Of a DNA stretch of 5,203 nucleotides, positions 1 through 4,419 are shown piece by piece. The notes beneath the pieces are model-generated. The model did no database searches. It had not been told where the DNA came from and was given only the letters and a program-made list of their open reading frames with translations. The stretch comes from Desulfobacteraceae bacterium (GTDB lineage Bacteria; Desulfobacterota; Desulfobulbia; Desulfobulbales; Desulfobulbaceae): assembly GCA_022837185.1 (NCBI GenBank), contig JALHJD010000211.1:1-5203 (forward strand), read 5' to 3'. Numbering within the stretch: the first letter of the stretch is position 1; each line of letters starts with the position of its first letter. Made by a program: the position numbers and the translations under genes.

Positions 1-614
1 ATCTGGATCGTCATCGGGTCGGTCAGGATATCTTCCACCAGGTGACGGATTTCCCCGGGCATAGTGGCCGAAAAGACCATGGACTGCCTTTTTGCCGGTA
101 CCTGTTTCAGGATGCGGCGGATATCCGGTAAAAAGCCCCTGTCGAACATCTGGTCGGCCTCGTCAAGGATCAGGATTTCGATGTTCCCCAGACTGATCGT
201 CCGGCTGTTGAGGTGATCAAGCAGCCGACCGGGACAGGCGACAACGATTTCCACCCCTTTTTCGATGTTTCTGATCTGCCCATGTTTGCTCACTCCGCCG
301 AAAATCGTACAGCTTCGCAGTCCGCTGTTCCCTGCCATCTGTTGAATATTCTCATGGATCTGTTCGGCCAGTTCCCTGGTCGGGGCAAGGATAAGCGCCC
401 GTATTTTTTTCCGCGGGCCGTTCTGGAGCCTCTGCAGGGTCGGCAGGACGAATGCCGCGGTTTTGCCCGTCCCTGTCTGGGCAAGACCGAGAAGATCGTG
501 TCCCTGCAGCAGATGCGGGATCGCCTTTTCCTGTATGGGAGTAGGCGATGTATAGCCGCATTTTTGTACTGCCGCGGCTATTGATGGGTGAAAGTTGAAT
601 AGGGAAAAGTTCAT
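1..614 (-). CDS. rhlE: DEAD-box ATP-dependent RNA helicase, RhlE-like, N-terminal part (runs off left edge)
   Basis: An RNA-dependent ATPase that unwinds short RNA duplexes, typically in ribosome assembly, mRNA decay or cold adaptation. The 204 visible residues cover RecA-like domain 1. Seen directly: Q motif (PTPIQ, 24-28) with the upstream aromatic near 6-8; motif I AQTGTGKT (45-52); Ia PTRELAEQ (78-85); GG (106-107); Ib as CPGR (127-130) where most family members have TPGR; motif II DEAD (151-154); motif III SAT (182-184). Domain 2 and the C-terminal tail lie outside the window, so the subfamily name RhlE is inferred from domain 1 and could be another DEAD-box group. The start at 614 is chosen because AAGGAG (624-619) sits just upstream, although the 4-nt gap is short. 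An ATG at 627 is in another frame. No frameshift is seen. The RRM gene upstream on the same strand suggests a shared RNA-metabolism role. Confidence 0.95.
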   Translation of the reverse strand, partial: MNFSLFNFHPSIAAAVQKCGYTSPTPIQEKAIPHLLQGHDLLGLAQTGTGKTAAFVLPTLQRLQNGPRKKIRALILAPTRELAEQIHENIQQMAGNSGLRSCTIFGGVSKHGQIRNIEKGVEIVVACPGRLLDHLNSRTISLGNIEILILDEADQMFDRGFLPDIRRILKQVPAKRQSMVFSATMPGEIRHLVEDILTDPMTIQ

Positions 615-687
615 TATACTCCTTCATGGCTCCTGTGAGCCGTCTGTTCCGGCGGTGGAGGGGAACATCCCTCTCCTTTGCCCGCCG
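615..687 (-). promoter_or_regulatory. Structured leader with two hairpins just upstream of the helicase start
   Basis: Reading the minus strand, two inverted repeats precede the start codon. The first pairs CGGCGG (687-682) with CCGCCG (655-650), and nested inside it GGAGAGGG (676-669) pairs with CCCCTCC (663-657) with one bulge. The second pairs GGCTC (641-637) with GAGCC (632-628) around a 4-nt loop and ends 3 nt before the AAGGAG ribosome binding site. Autoregulatory 5' leaders are known for cold-induced RNA helicases as a class. That this one is regulatory is inference. Confidence 0.45.
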
Positions 688-858
688 AAGTCTGTTTTAT
701 TTTCTGTATTGCTATCTCGGGAAAAACTGGAAATCCGTGTTTTCTTGGGGGGTGGGAACTGCCTGGCGGGTTAATGCTCGAGGGTTCCGGCCGCGCCGGA
801 TGGCAATCTTTCTGCTGCTCTTTTTTGCCTGATAAATCGATACTCGTTGGCGGAGTTG
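688..858. other. Intergenic spacer between the RRM gene and the helicase gene
   Basis: No coding region is supported here. A short perfect hairpin lies at 786-800 (TCCGGC pairing with GCCGGA around a 3-nt loop), about 60 nt past the RRM stop codon on the minus strand. No T-run follows it on either strand at the right distance, so it is not a standard intrinsic terminator. I found no convincing sigma70 promoter for the helicase in this spacer. Transcription may therefore read through from the RRM promoter, or start at a promoter I cannot recognise. Confidence 0.4.
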
Positions 859-1125
859 TTATCTGCGACGCGGGCCTTTTTTCTTCTTGACGACGGCTTC
901 ATTGCAGACAAGCCGGCGGTGCTTGAAATCTTTGCCGTTGAGGTCTTCCATCGCTTTATGGCCTTCGCCCCGGCTTGCCATTTCGACAAAGCCGAATCCT
1001 TTGGACTCTTCGGTAAAATGATCGGTTATGAGCTTGACGCTGACGACATTGCCGTAGCTGCTGAACAGATCGGTGAGTTCGGATTCGGTTATGGCATAGG
1101 GTAAATTGCCGATAAATAGTTTCAT
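859..1125 (-). CDS. Single-RRM RNA-binding protein, 88 residues
   Basis: A small RNA-binding protein of the bacterial RRM (RNP-1) family, like the Rbp proteins of cyanobacteria and many Desulfobacterota; it probably binds single-stranded RNA in the cytoplasm, possibly as an RNA chaperone. RNP2 is LFIGNL (residues 3-8) and RNP1 is KGFGFVEM (42-49), with the aromatic residues that stack on RNA (F4, F44, F46) present. The protein ends in a basic tail, KKKKGPRRR (80-88), instead of the glycine-rich tail common in relatives. The frame stays open upstream to 1323, but the start at 1125 is preferred: GGAGGA (1136-1131) lies 5 nt upstream, the RRM fold starts at once, and the upstream extension resembles no protein. 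It has its own promoter at 1274-1246. The helicase gene follows 244 nt downstream on the same strand, suggesting joint work on RNA structure. Confidence 0.95.
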   Translation of the reverse strand: MKLFIGNLPYAITESELTDLFSSYGNVVSVKLITDHFTEESKGFGFVEMASRGEGHKAMEDLNGKDFKHRRLVCNEAVVKKKKGPRRR

Positions 1126-1245
1126 GCTGGTCCTCCGTGGTAAGTGATCAGCAGAAACTTTCTGGCCTTCCGGTGGGGATTCGCGTCCTGAACGGCGGAG
1201 CGGGTAAAGAATATGCCCATTACTTAACTGAAATTTTAAATTCGA

Positions 1246-1274
1246 AATATACAGGGTTTTGCTGCTTTGTGCAA
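1246..1274 (-). promoter_or_regulatory. Sigma70-type promoter for the RRM gene
   Basis: On the minus strand, TTGCAC (1274-1269) and TATATT (1251-1246) are separated by exactly 17 nt. This predicts a transcript start near 1239 and an untranslated leader of about 113 nt before the ATG at 1125. The match is good in both boxes; there is no experimental support. Confidence 0.65.
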
Positions 1275-1300
1275 TAAAATAATCACACTCAGGATGATGA

Positions 1301-1389
1301 TGTCGATCAGCTTGATTTCGCATACCTTTTTCCGGTTTCGGCTATTTTTCTTCTGCCGTGAAATCGACAATCGCCATGGAAAATCGACA
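1301..1389. repeat. Three copies of an ATCGACA motif, possible operator sites
   Basis: AAATCGACA occurs at 1361-1369 and again at 1381-1389, a 20-nt period or about two helical turns. The core ATCGACA also occurs inverted (TGTCGAT) at 1301-1307. The copies sit between two divergent promoters, where a repressor or activator could bind both sides. The repetition is seen directly; the regulatory role is inference. Confidence 0.3.
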
Positions 1390-1410
1390 GGCCCGGGGCC
1401 GCCGCAACGC

Positions 1411-1463
1411 GGGGGGCGGCGACAGCGGAACGGCAGACGACCTCCGGACCGGGGGGGCGGCGA
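1411..1463. repeat. GC-rich direct repeat of GGGGGGCGGCGA
   Basis: The 12-mer GGGGGGCGGCGA is present at 1411-1422 and 1452-1463, the second copy inside a longer G-run that begins at 1451. The first copy also lies in an inverted repeat with GCCGCC at 1400-1405. The repeat is directly upstream of the ABC operon promoter. Function unknown. Confidence 0.4.
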
Positions 1464-1467
1464 GCTT

Positions 1468-1477
1468 GTCAATTGAC
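1468..1477. promoter_or_regulatory. Perfect palindrome over the ABC operon -35 box
   Basis: GTCAATTGAC is a perfect 10-bp palindrome that overlaps five of the six bases of the -35 hexamer. A second, wider dyad pairs TTGTC (1466-1470) with GACAA (1489-1493) across the promoter spacer. A protein bound here would block RNA polymerase, so an operator is plausible but not shown. Confidence 0.3.
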
Positions 1478-1501
1478 TAAGGGTCGGGGACAACATAATA
1501 T
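1473..1501 (+). promoter_or_regulatory. Sigma70-type promoter of the ABC exporter operon
   Basis: TTGACT (1473-1478) and TAATAT (1496-1501) are separated by 17 nt, each one mismatch or so from consensus. The predicted transcript start is near 1508. This places an in-frame ATG at 1510 almost at the 5' end of the mRNA, and the SD-preceded ATG at 1534 about 26 nt in. Confidence 0.7.
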
Positions 1502-1533
1502 AGGCTATCATGGAAGGGAAAGGAGGAGAGGGG

Positions 1534-2418
1534 ATGGTCCCCATACTGGAAGTCCGGGATCTGGTCAAACGATACAGGACGGTCAATGCCGTCAATGGGA
1601 TCAGTTTTTCCATTCCACGGGGCATCTGCTTCGGCCTCCTTGGCCCCAACGGGGCGGGGAAAACTACGGCCCTCGAGGTGATTGAAGATATCATCCCGCC
1701 GACTTCGGGGGAAGTACTGTACGACGGGGCTCCGAAATCCCCGTCCTTCCGCGAGGAGGTCGGCATCCAGTTTCAGCACACCTCGCTGCTCCATTTCATG
1801 ACGGTTCGCGAGACCCTTGCCACCTTCCAGAAATTATATCAAAAGACCGAGAGCATCGATTTCCTGATCGATATCTGCAGGCTGCGCGACATCCAGGGAC
1901 AGATGAACAACAGGATTTCCGGCGGTCAGGCCCAACGGATGATGCTGGCCCTTGCCCTGGTCAACAAGCCGAAGCTGCTGTTTCTTGACGAGCCTTCCAC
2001 CGGTCTTGATCCGCAGGCACGGCGCTACCTGTGGGACATCATTCTTGAAATCAGGGAGAAGGGCAAGACCATCGTTCTGACCACCCATTCCATGGACGAG
2101 GCCGAGTATCTCTGCGACGATATAGCCATAATGGACCATGGCAGAATTATTGCCCGGGGCTCCCCGGCGGAACTGATCCGCGCCCATTGCTCGGGAGGGA
2201 CCATTTCCCTGCCCCGGGCCAACGTCACCATGAATCCCGCTGATCTGCCGTTTCCGTATCGGGAAGTCAACGGCTGGCTCGACATCACCGTGGACCAGGT
2301 CAACACCGGCATAGAAAAACTGCTGGCCATGCACGTTGACCTGAACGACATGAAGGTGCACTCCCCCAATCTGGAAGATGTGTTCCTGCGCCTGACCGGC
2401 AGGTCGCTGCGGGAATAG
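1534..2418 (+). CDS. ABC-2 type exporter, ATP-binding subunit (DrrA/NatA-like)
   Basis: The nucleotide-binding subunit that powers an ABC exporter from the cytoplasmic face of the inner membrane. With the 1534 start it has 294 residues: Walker A GPNGAGKTT (37-45), Q-loop glutamine near 81, signature ISGGQAQR (128-135; commonly LSGGQxQR), Walker B LLFLDE with catalytic E153, D-loop STGLDP (155-160), and H-loop histidine H185. The C-terminal segment NLEDVFLRLTGR (279-290) is typical of ATPases paired with ABC-2 permeases such as DrrA. The ATG at 1534 is preferred over 1510 because AAGGAGGAG (1520-1528) precedes it and homology begins right after. The permease follows 25 nt downstream in the same operon. 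Substrate cannot be told from sequence; drug, lipid or polysaccharide export are all possible. Confidence 0.95.
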   Translation: MVPILEVRDLVKRYRTVNAVNGISFSIPRGICFGLLGPNGAGKTTALEVIEDIIPPTSGEVLYDGAPKSPSFREEVGIQFQHTSLLHFMTVRETLATFQKLYQKTESIDFLIDICRLRDIQGQMNNRISGGQAQRMMLALALVNKPKLLFLDEPSTGLDPQARRYLWDIILEIREKGKTIVLTTHSMDEAEYLCDDIAIMDHGRIIARGSPAELIRAHCSGGTISLPRANVTMNPADLPFPYREVNGWLDITVDQVNTGIEKLLAMHVDLNDMKVHSPNLEDVFLRLTGRSLRE

Positions 2419-2443
2419 GACTACTGCTGGAATATCTGGTGCT

Positions 2444-3490
2444 ATGAGCTGGAAACGGATCTGGGCCATGTTCAAGGCCCGAAATTATGAATTTTTCAGG
2501 GACAAGGCGGCCTTCGGCTGGAATTTTCTCTTTCCGTTCCTGATCATTGCCGGCTTCGGCATTATTTTCGGCGGGGGGGGCTATTCGGGCTTCAAGGTGG
2601 GGGTTTTTCCCGCCGGGACGGAATCTCCCTCCCGGGCCGATTTGAAACTGCCCCGAAAGTTTGCCGACACCGAACACCTGGAATTCATCGGTTTCCCTAC
2701 CCTGGAACAGGGGCTTGAAAGACTGCAGCATCACAAGATAGACTTCCTGGTCCGCCAGGATTCACCCGCCGGGCAGTATTGGGTGCTGGAATCATCCCCC
2801 AGGGGATATATCGTCGAGCGCCTGTACCAGGCCGGATTGATCCCGGAGGGGGCGTTCATCGGTGAAAAGATCGCTGTGGAAGGTGACGCAATCCGCTATA
2901 TCGATTGGCTTTTTCCAGGCATTCTTGCCATGAACATGATGTTCAGCGCCCTGTGGGGGGTCGGCTATATCATCGTCCGCTACCGCAAGAACGGCGTGCT
3001 GAAGCGCTTGAAGGCCACGCCGCTGACGGCCTTTGAATATATGACGGCCCAGGCTCTGTCGCGGATTTTTCTGCTGCTGTTCACCCTGGCGATTGTCTGG
3101 GTCGGGTCTGATCTGCTGTTTTCCTTCCGGGTGGCCGGGTCCTATCTTGACCTCTTCATTGTCTTTTTCATCGGCGCAATGAGCCTTACCTCCATCGGAC
3201 TGCTGCTGGCCGCCAGGGGGACCAGCGAGGAATTTGCCAGCGGCGCGCTGAATTTCATCGCCTGGCCGATGATGTTCCTCTCGGAAGTATGGTTTTCCCT
3301 TGAAGGGGCGCCCGGCTGGGTCAAAACTCTTTCCCAGTTCCTGCCGCTGACCCACCTGCTGCAGGCGGCCCGCAAAATCATGAACGACGGGGCGACCCTC
3401 CTGGACGTCAGCGGGCAGTGCTCCGCCATGCTGGCGACAACATTGGCCTGCCTTGTGCTCGGCGCCCTCCTTTTTTCATGGAACGAGTGA
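2444..3490 (+). CDS. ABC-2 type exporter, membrane (permease) subunit
   Basis: A 348-residue inner-membrane partner of the ATPase encoded just upstream. It has the standard ABC-2 plan: a short cytoplasmic N-terminus, a membrane segment near 24-44, a large extracytoplasmic domain (about 45-152), then five hydrophobic segments near 155-178, 206-226, 234-257, 265-287 and 326-346. The loop NGVLKRLKATPL (183-194) is the conserved ABC-2 motif that contacts the ATPase. The start at 2444 has only a weak SD (GGAA at 2429-2432), so translation may partly depend on termination of the upstream gene 25 nt away; no closer in-frame start exists. An uninterrupted run of eight G (2573-2580) encodes the glycine stretch at 43-46 and could slip. 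Substrate unknown. Confidence 0.93.
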   Translation: MSWKRIWAMFKARNYEFFRDKAAFGWNFLFPFLIIAGFGIIFGGGGYSGFKVGVFPAGTESPSRADLKLPRKFADTEHLEFIGFPTLEQGLERLQHHKIDFLVRQDSPAGQYWVLESSPRGYIVERLYQAGLIPEGAFIGEKIAVEGDAIRYIDWLFPGILAMNMMFSALWGVGYIIVRYRKNGVLKRLKATPLTAFEYMTAQALSRIFLLLFTLAIVWVGSDLLFSFRVAGSYLDLFIVFFIGAMSLTSIGLLLAARGTSEEFASGALNFIAWPMMFLSEVWFSLEGAPGWVKTLSQFLPLTHLLQAARKIMNDGATLLDVSGQCSAMLATTLACLVLGALLFSWNE

Positions 3491-3522
3491 GGACCAGGGG
3501 GCAGGCGGCAGACGCGCAACCG

Positions 3523-3565
3523 CTGAAAGTCCCGGCCTGCCGCGCGGGGCCGGGCAGGATTTCAG
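3523..3565. repeat. Long imperfect hairpin after the permease gene
   Basis: Outer arms CTGAAA (3523-3528) and TTTCAG (3560-3565) enclose inner arms CCCGGCC (3531-3537) and GGCCGGG (3548-3554) with a 10-nt loop. It lies 32 nt past the permease stop and about 60 nt before the next start codon. No U-rich tail follows on the plus strand, so it is not a standard intrinsic terminator. An mRNA-stabilising or processing structure, or partial attenuation before the small gene, would fit. Confidence 0.5.
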
Positions 3566-3625
3566 ATAAGTGAGGGAGATTTTACCATCGGATCATCGGG
3601 GTCATGCCCGGAAAAGGAGGAGTGT

Positions 3626-3817
3626 ATGGAAGAAAAATTGGCGCTGGGCCTGATCAAGGTCCTGCAACAGCCGCTGGAGGCGGAACATGGGGAAGCTTTT
3701 GAACGGGCCTATGAGTTGACGAAAACCTATGCCGGTTCGGCCAATGCGCAGGCCTCGGCCATTCCCGTCCTGTTCGAGAAGCTGTTTGAACTGTTCGCCA
3801 CCGGGTACAGTCGTTGA
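3626..3817 (+). CDS. Small protein of unknown function, 63 residues
   Basis: I do not recognise this protein. It is supported by a very strong ribosome binding site (AAGGAGGAG, 3614-3622) 3-5 nt before the ATG, GC-rich third codon positions like its neighbours, and a plausible soluble composition. Residues 2-35 look helical and acidic (nine Glu overall, no Asp, net charge about -3), a small Ala/Gly/Ser/Asn-rich linker spans 36-45, and residues 46-58 form a hydrophobic amphipathic helix rich in Leu and Phe. There are no Cys, no signal peptide and no membrane segment. It lies 135 nt after the permease stop, so it may share that transcript or use an unseen promoter. A regulator, chaperone-like or partner protein is possible, but no function can be assigned. 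Confidence 0.7.
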   Translation: MEEKLALGLIKVLQQPLEAEHGEAFERAYELTKTYAGSANAQASAIPVLFEKLFELFATGYSR

Positions 3818-3825
3818 GGGGCTGG

Positions 3826-3855
3826 AAAAAGAAACCCTCCTTACTGCAAGGAGGG
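3826..3855 (-). terminator. Intrinsic (Rho-independent) terminator, minus strand
   Basis: On the minus strand, CCCTCCTT (3855-3848) pairs perfectly with AAGGAGGG (3842-3835) around a 5-nt loop, and is followed at once by TTTCTTTTT (3834-3826). The T-rich side is only on the minus strand; on the plus strand the stem is followed by GAACAGC, so it should not be an efficient terminator for the 63-residue gene. Confidence 0.75.
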
Positions 3856-3893
3856 GAACAGCAAGAAGGGTTTTGGCCCTCTCATTGGAGGTT
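3826..3893 (-). ncRNA. Candidate small RNA, about 68 nt
   Basis: A minus-strand promoter at 3927-3900 predicts a start near 3893, and the intrinsic terminator at 3855-3826 predicts the end. The roughly 38 nt before the terminator stem are C-rich and include a single-stranded CCTCC near the 5' end, which could pair with Shine-Dalgarno sequences. No protein gene fits in the unit; a 14-codon frame (3885-3841) exists but has no ribosome binding site and runs into the terminator stem. The transcript would end 9 nt short of the stop codon of the 63-residue gene encoded on the other strand, so the two units converge. All components are visible in sequence; expression is inferred. Confidence 0.5.
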
Positions 3894-3899
3894 ATCTTT

Positions 3900-3927
3900 A
3901 TTATACTCATTCTTTGAAATTTTACAA
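3900..3927 (-). promoter_or_regulatory. Minus-strand promoter with a perfect -10 box
   Basis: TTGTAA (3927-3922), a 16-nt spacer and TATAAT (3905-3900). The DNA upstream on this strand (to about 3990) is rich in A-tracts, which could act as an UP element. No protein gene lies directly downstream; the product appears to be the small RNA ending at 3826. Confidence 0.55.
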
Positions 3928-4050
3928 TGGCCGTTCTGCGTTTTTTGTACAGATAGTTGATGTTTTTGTTTTTATTCTTATTGATCTAAGAGGTTCAGGA
4001 CATCATCGTCGGTCAGGTCGTGCCACGGCGATAAGCCGGGGCCACCGTAT

Positions 4051-4096
4051 GGGGACAGCCCCCGGATGTTCAGGCAGCGGAGGGGGTTCAGTCCCC
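4051..4096. repeat. Nested inverted repeat with GGGGAC / GTCCCC ends
   Basis: GGGGAC (4051-4056) pairs with GTCCCC (4091-4096), and inside it CCCCC (4059-4063) pairs with GGGGG (4082-4086) around an 18-nt loop. Each half can also fold locally (GGGG with CCCC on either side), so a four-armed alternative exists. The lead-in TATGGGGACAG resembles dispersed repeats that I recall from many proteobacterial genomes, often near IS200-like (REP-associated) transposases; this link is recollection, not shown here. Confidence 0.45.
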
Positions 4097-4216
4097 GAGC
4101 AGGGCGCGGACCGTATCCGCTTGAGCCCGTTGGGACCGCGACGCATTCCGGCTGCATTGCACTTCCTGACATAGGTCAGAGCCGCGCGCATGGTGTAGCA
4201 GGAGGCGGGCCTGATG

Positions 4217-4264
4217 TTCCGGCCCATGCCCGTCCTCGGAAGGGGTAGGCAAGAGGGGCCGGAA
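4217..4264. repeat. 48-nt imperfect hairpin with perfect 9-bp outer stem
   Basis: TTCCGGCCC (4217-4225) pairs perfectly with GGGCCGGAA (4256-4264). Inside, TGCC (4227-4230) can pair with GGCA (4248-4251), and CCT (4234-4236) with AGG (4241-4243) around a CGGA loop. A stack of this length with internal loops is unlikely in ordinary spacer DNA and suggests a folded RNA or a palindromic element. Confidence 0.45.
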
Positions 4265-4268
4265 GTCG

Positions 4269-4303
4269 GCAGCTTTTGCTGCACCGGGGGGATTGATCCC
4301 GGT
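4269..4303. repeat. Two adjacent short hairpins
   Basis: GCAGC (4269-4273) and GCTGC (4278-4282) flank a TTTT loop. Directly next to it, ACCGGG (4283-4288) pairs with CCCGGT (4298-4303). They follow the 48-nt hairpin by only 4 nt, giving three consecutive stems. Confidence 0.4.
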
Positions 4304-4384
4304 GCCGGGCATCCTGTCCCGGGACGCAGTCAAAGGGGCGGGGGCGATTGTTTGCCGCTGGGATGGTGCGCCGATAAGGCCCGC

Positions 4385-4406
4385 CCCGACCGGAAAAGCG
4401 GCCGGG
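4385..4406 (-). terminator. Hairpin downstream of rubrerythrin, possible weak terminator
   Basis: Eight positions on each side (4385-4392 with 4399-4406) pair with one mismatch around a 6-nt loop, starting 13 nt past the rubrerythrin stop on the minus strand. There is no U-run after it, so it may protect the mRNA 3' end or assist Rho instead of acting as an intrinsic terminator. Confidence 0.35.
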
Positions 4407-4419
4407 ACTGGCCCCTCTG

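Larger units (their letters stand above)
1126..1533. other. Divergent control region between the RRM gene and the ABC operon
   Basis: This stretch of about 400 nt has no supported protein gene; open frames across it are low-complexity or extend from neighbours in other frames. From left to right it holds the RRM leader, the minus-strand promoter (1274-1246), an AT-rich segment, three ATCGACA-type motifs (1301-1389), a very GC-rich segment with a repeated G-run (1411-1463), and the plus-strand promoter of the ABC operon (1473-1501). Confidence 0.6.
3928..4419. other. Non-coding block: AT-rich left end, hairpin-rich GC-rich remainder
   Basis: Nearly 500 nt without a supported protein gene. Positions 3928-3990 are AT-rich with several T-runs on the plus strand. 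From about 4030 to 4410 the DNA is GC-rich and holds at least five inverted repeats (4051-4096, 4217-4264, 4269-4282, 4283-4303, 4385-4406) plus a 10-bp palindrome GTCCCGGGAC at 4316-4325. Open frames on both strands are explained by GC bias, lack ribosome binding sites and look like no known protein. I compared it by eye with RNase P RNA, tmRNA, SRP RNA, tRNA and group II intron domain V signatures and saw no match. Confidence 0.5.

Noticed and set aside
1126..1323. N-terminal extension of the RRM protein to an upstream ATG at 1323
   Set aside because: The extension would start upstream of the predicted promoter, has no family resemblance, and a strong SD with the RRM fold begins at 1125.
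1267..1476. Plus-strand frame of 69 codons before the ABC operon
   Set aside because: Low-complexity Arg/Gly-rich second half caused by the G-run repeat, no ribosome binding site, and it contains the -35 box of the operon promoter.
3841..3885. Fourteen-codon minus-strand frame inside the small RNA candidate (leader peptide?)
   Set aside because: No ribosome binding site precedes its ATG, and its stop codon falls inside the terminator hairpin. The non-coding reading is simpler.
4021..4045. Minus-strand CCCGGCTTATCG similar to the 3' region of RNase P RNA
   Set aside because: The diagnostic conserved blocks of RNase P RNA (for example the GAGGAAAGTCC core) are absent on both strands nearby, so the short match is chance.
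4082..4100. GGGGG-TTCAGTC-CCC stretch resembling a tRNA T-arm
   Set aside because: The loop lacks the conserved A58, the stem breaks after three pairs, and no acceptor stem, D-arm or anticodon arm can be placed around it.
3978..4172. Minus-strand frame of 64 codons ending in an acidic LTDDDVLNLLDQ tail that looks somewhat protein-like
   Set aside because: There is no ribosome binding site, the frame crosses the nested inverted repeat at 4051-4096, and the rest is Gly/Pro/Ser-rich with no recognisable domain. It could be the worn end of an old gene, but I cannot support it.
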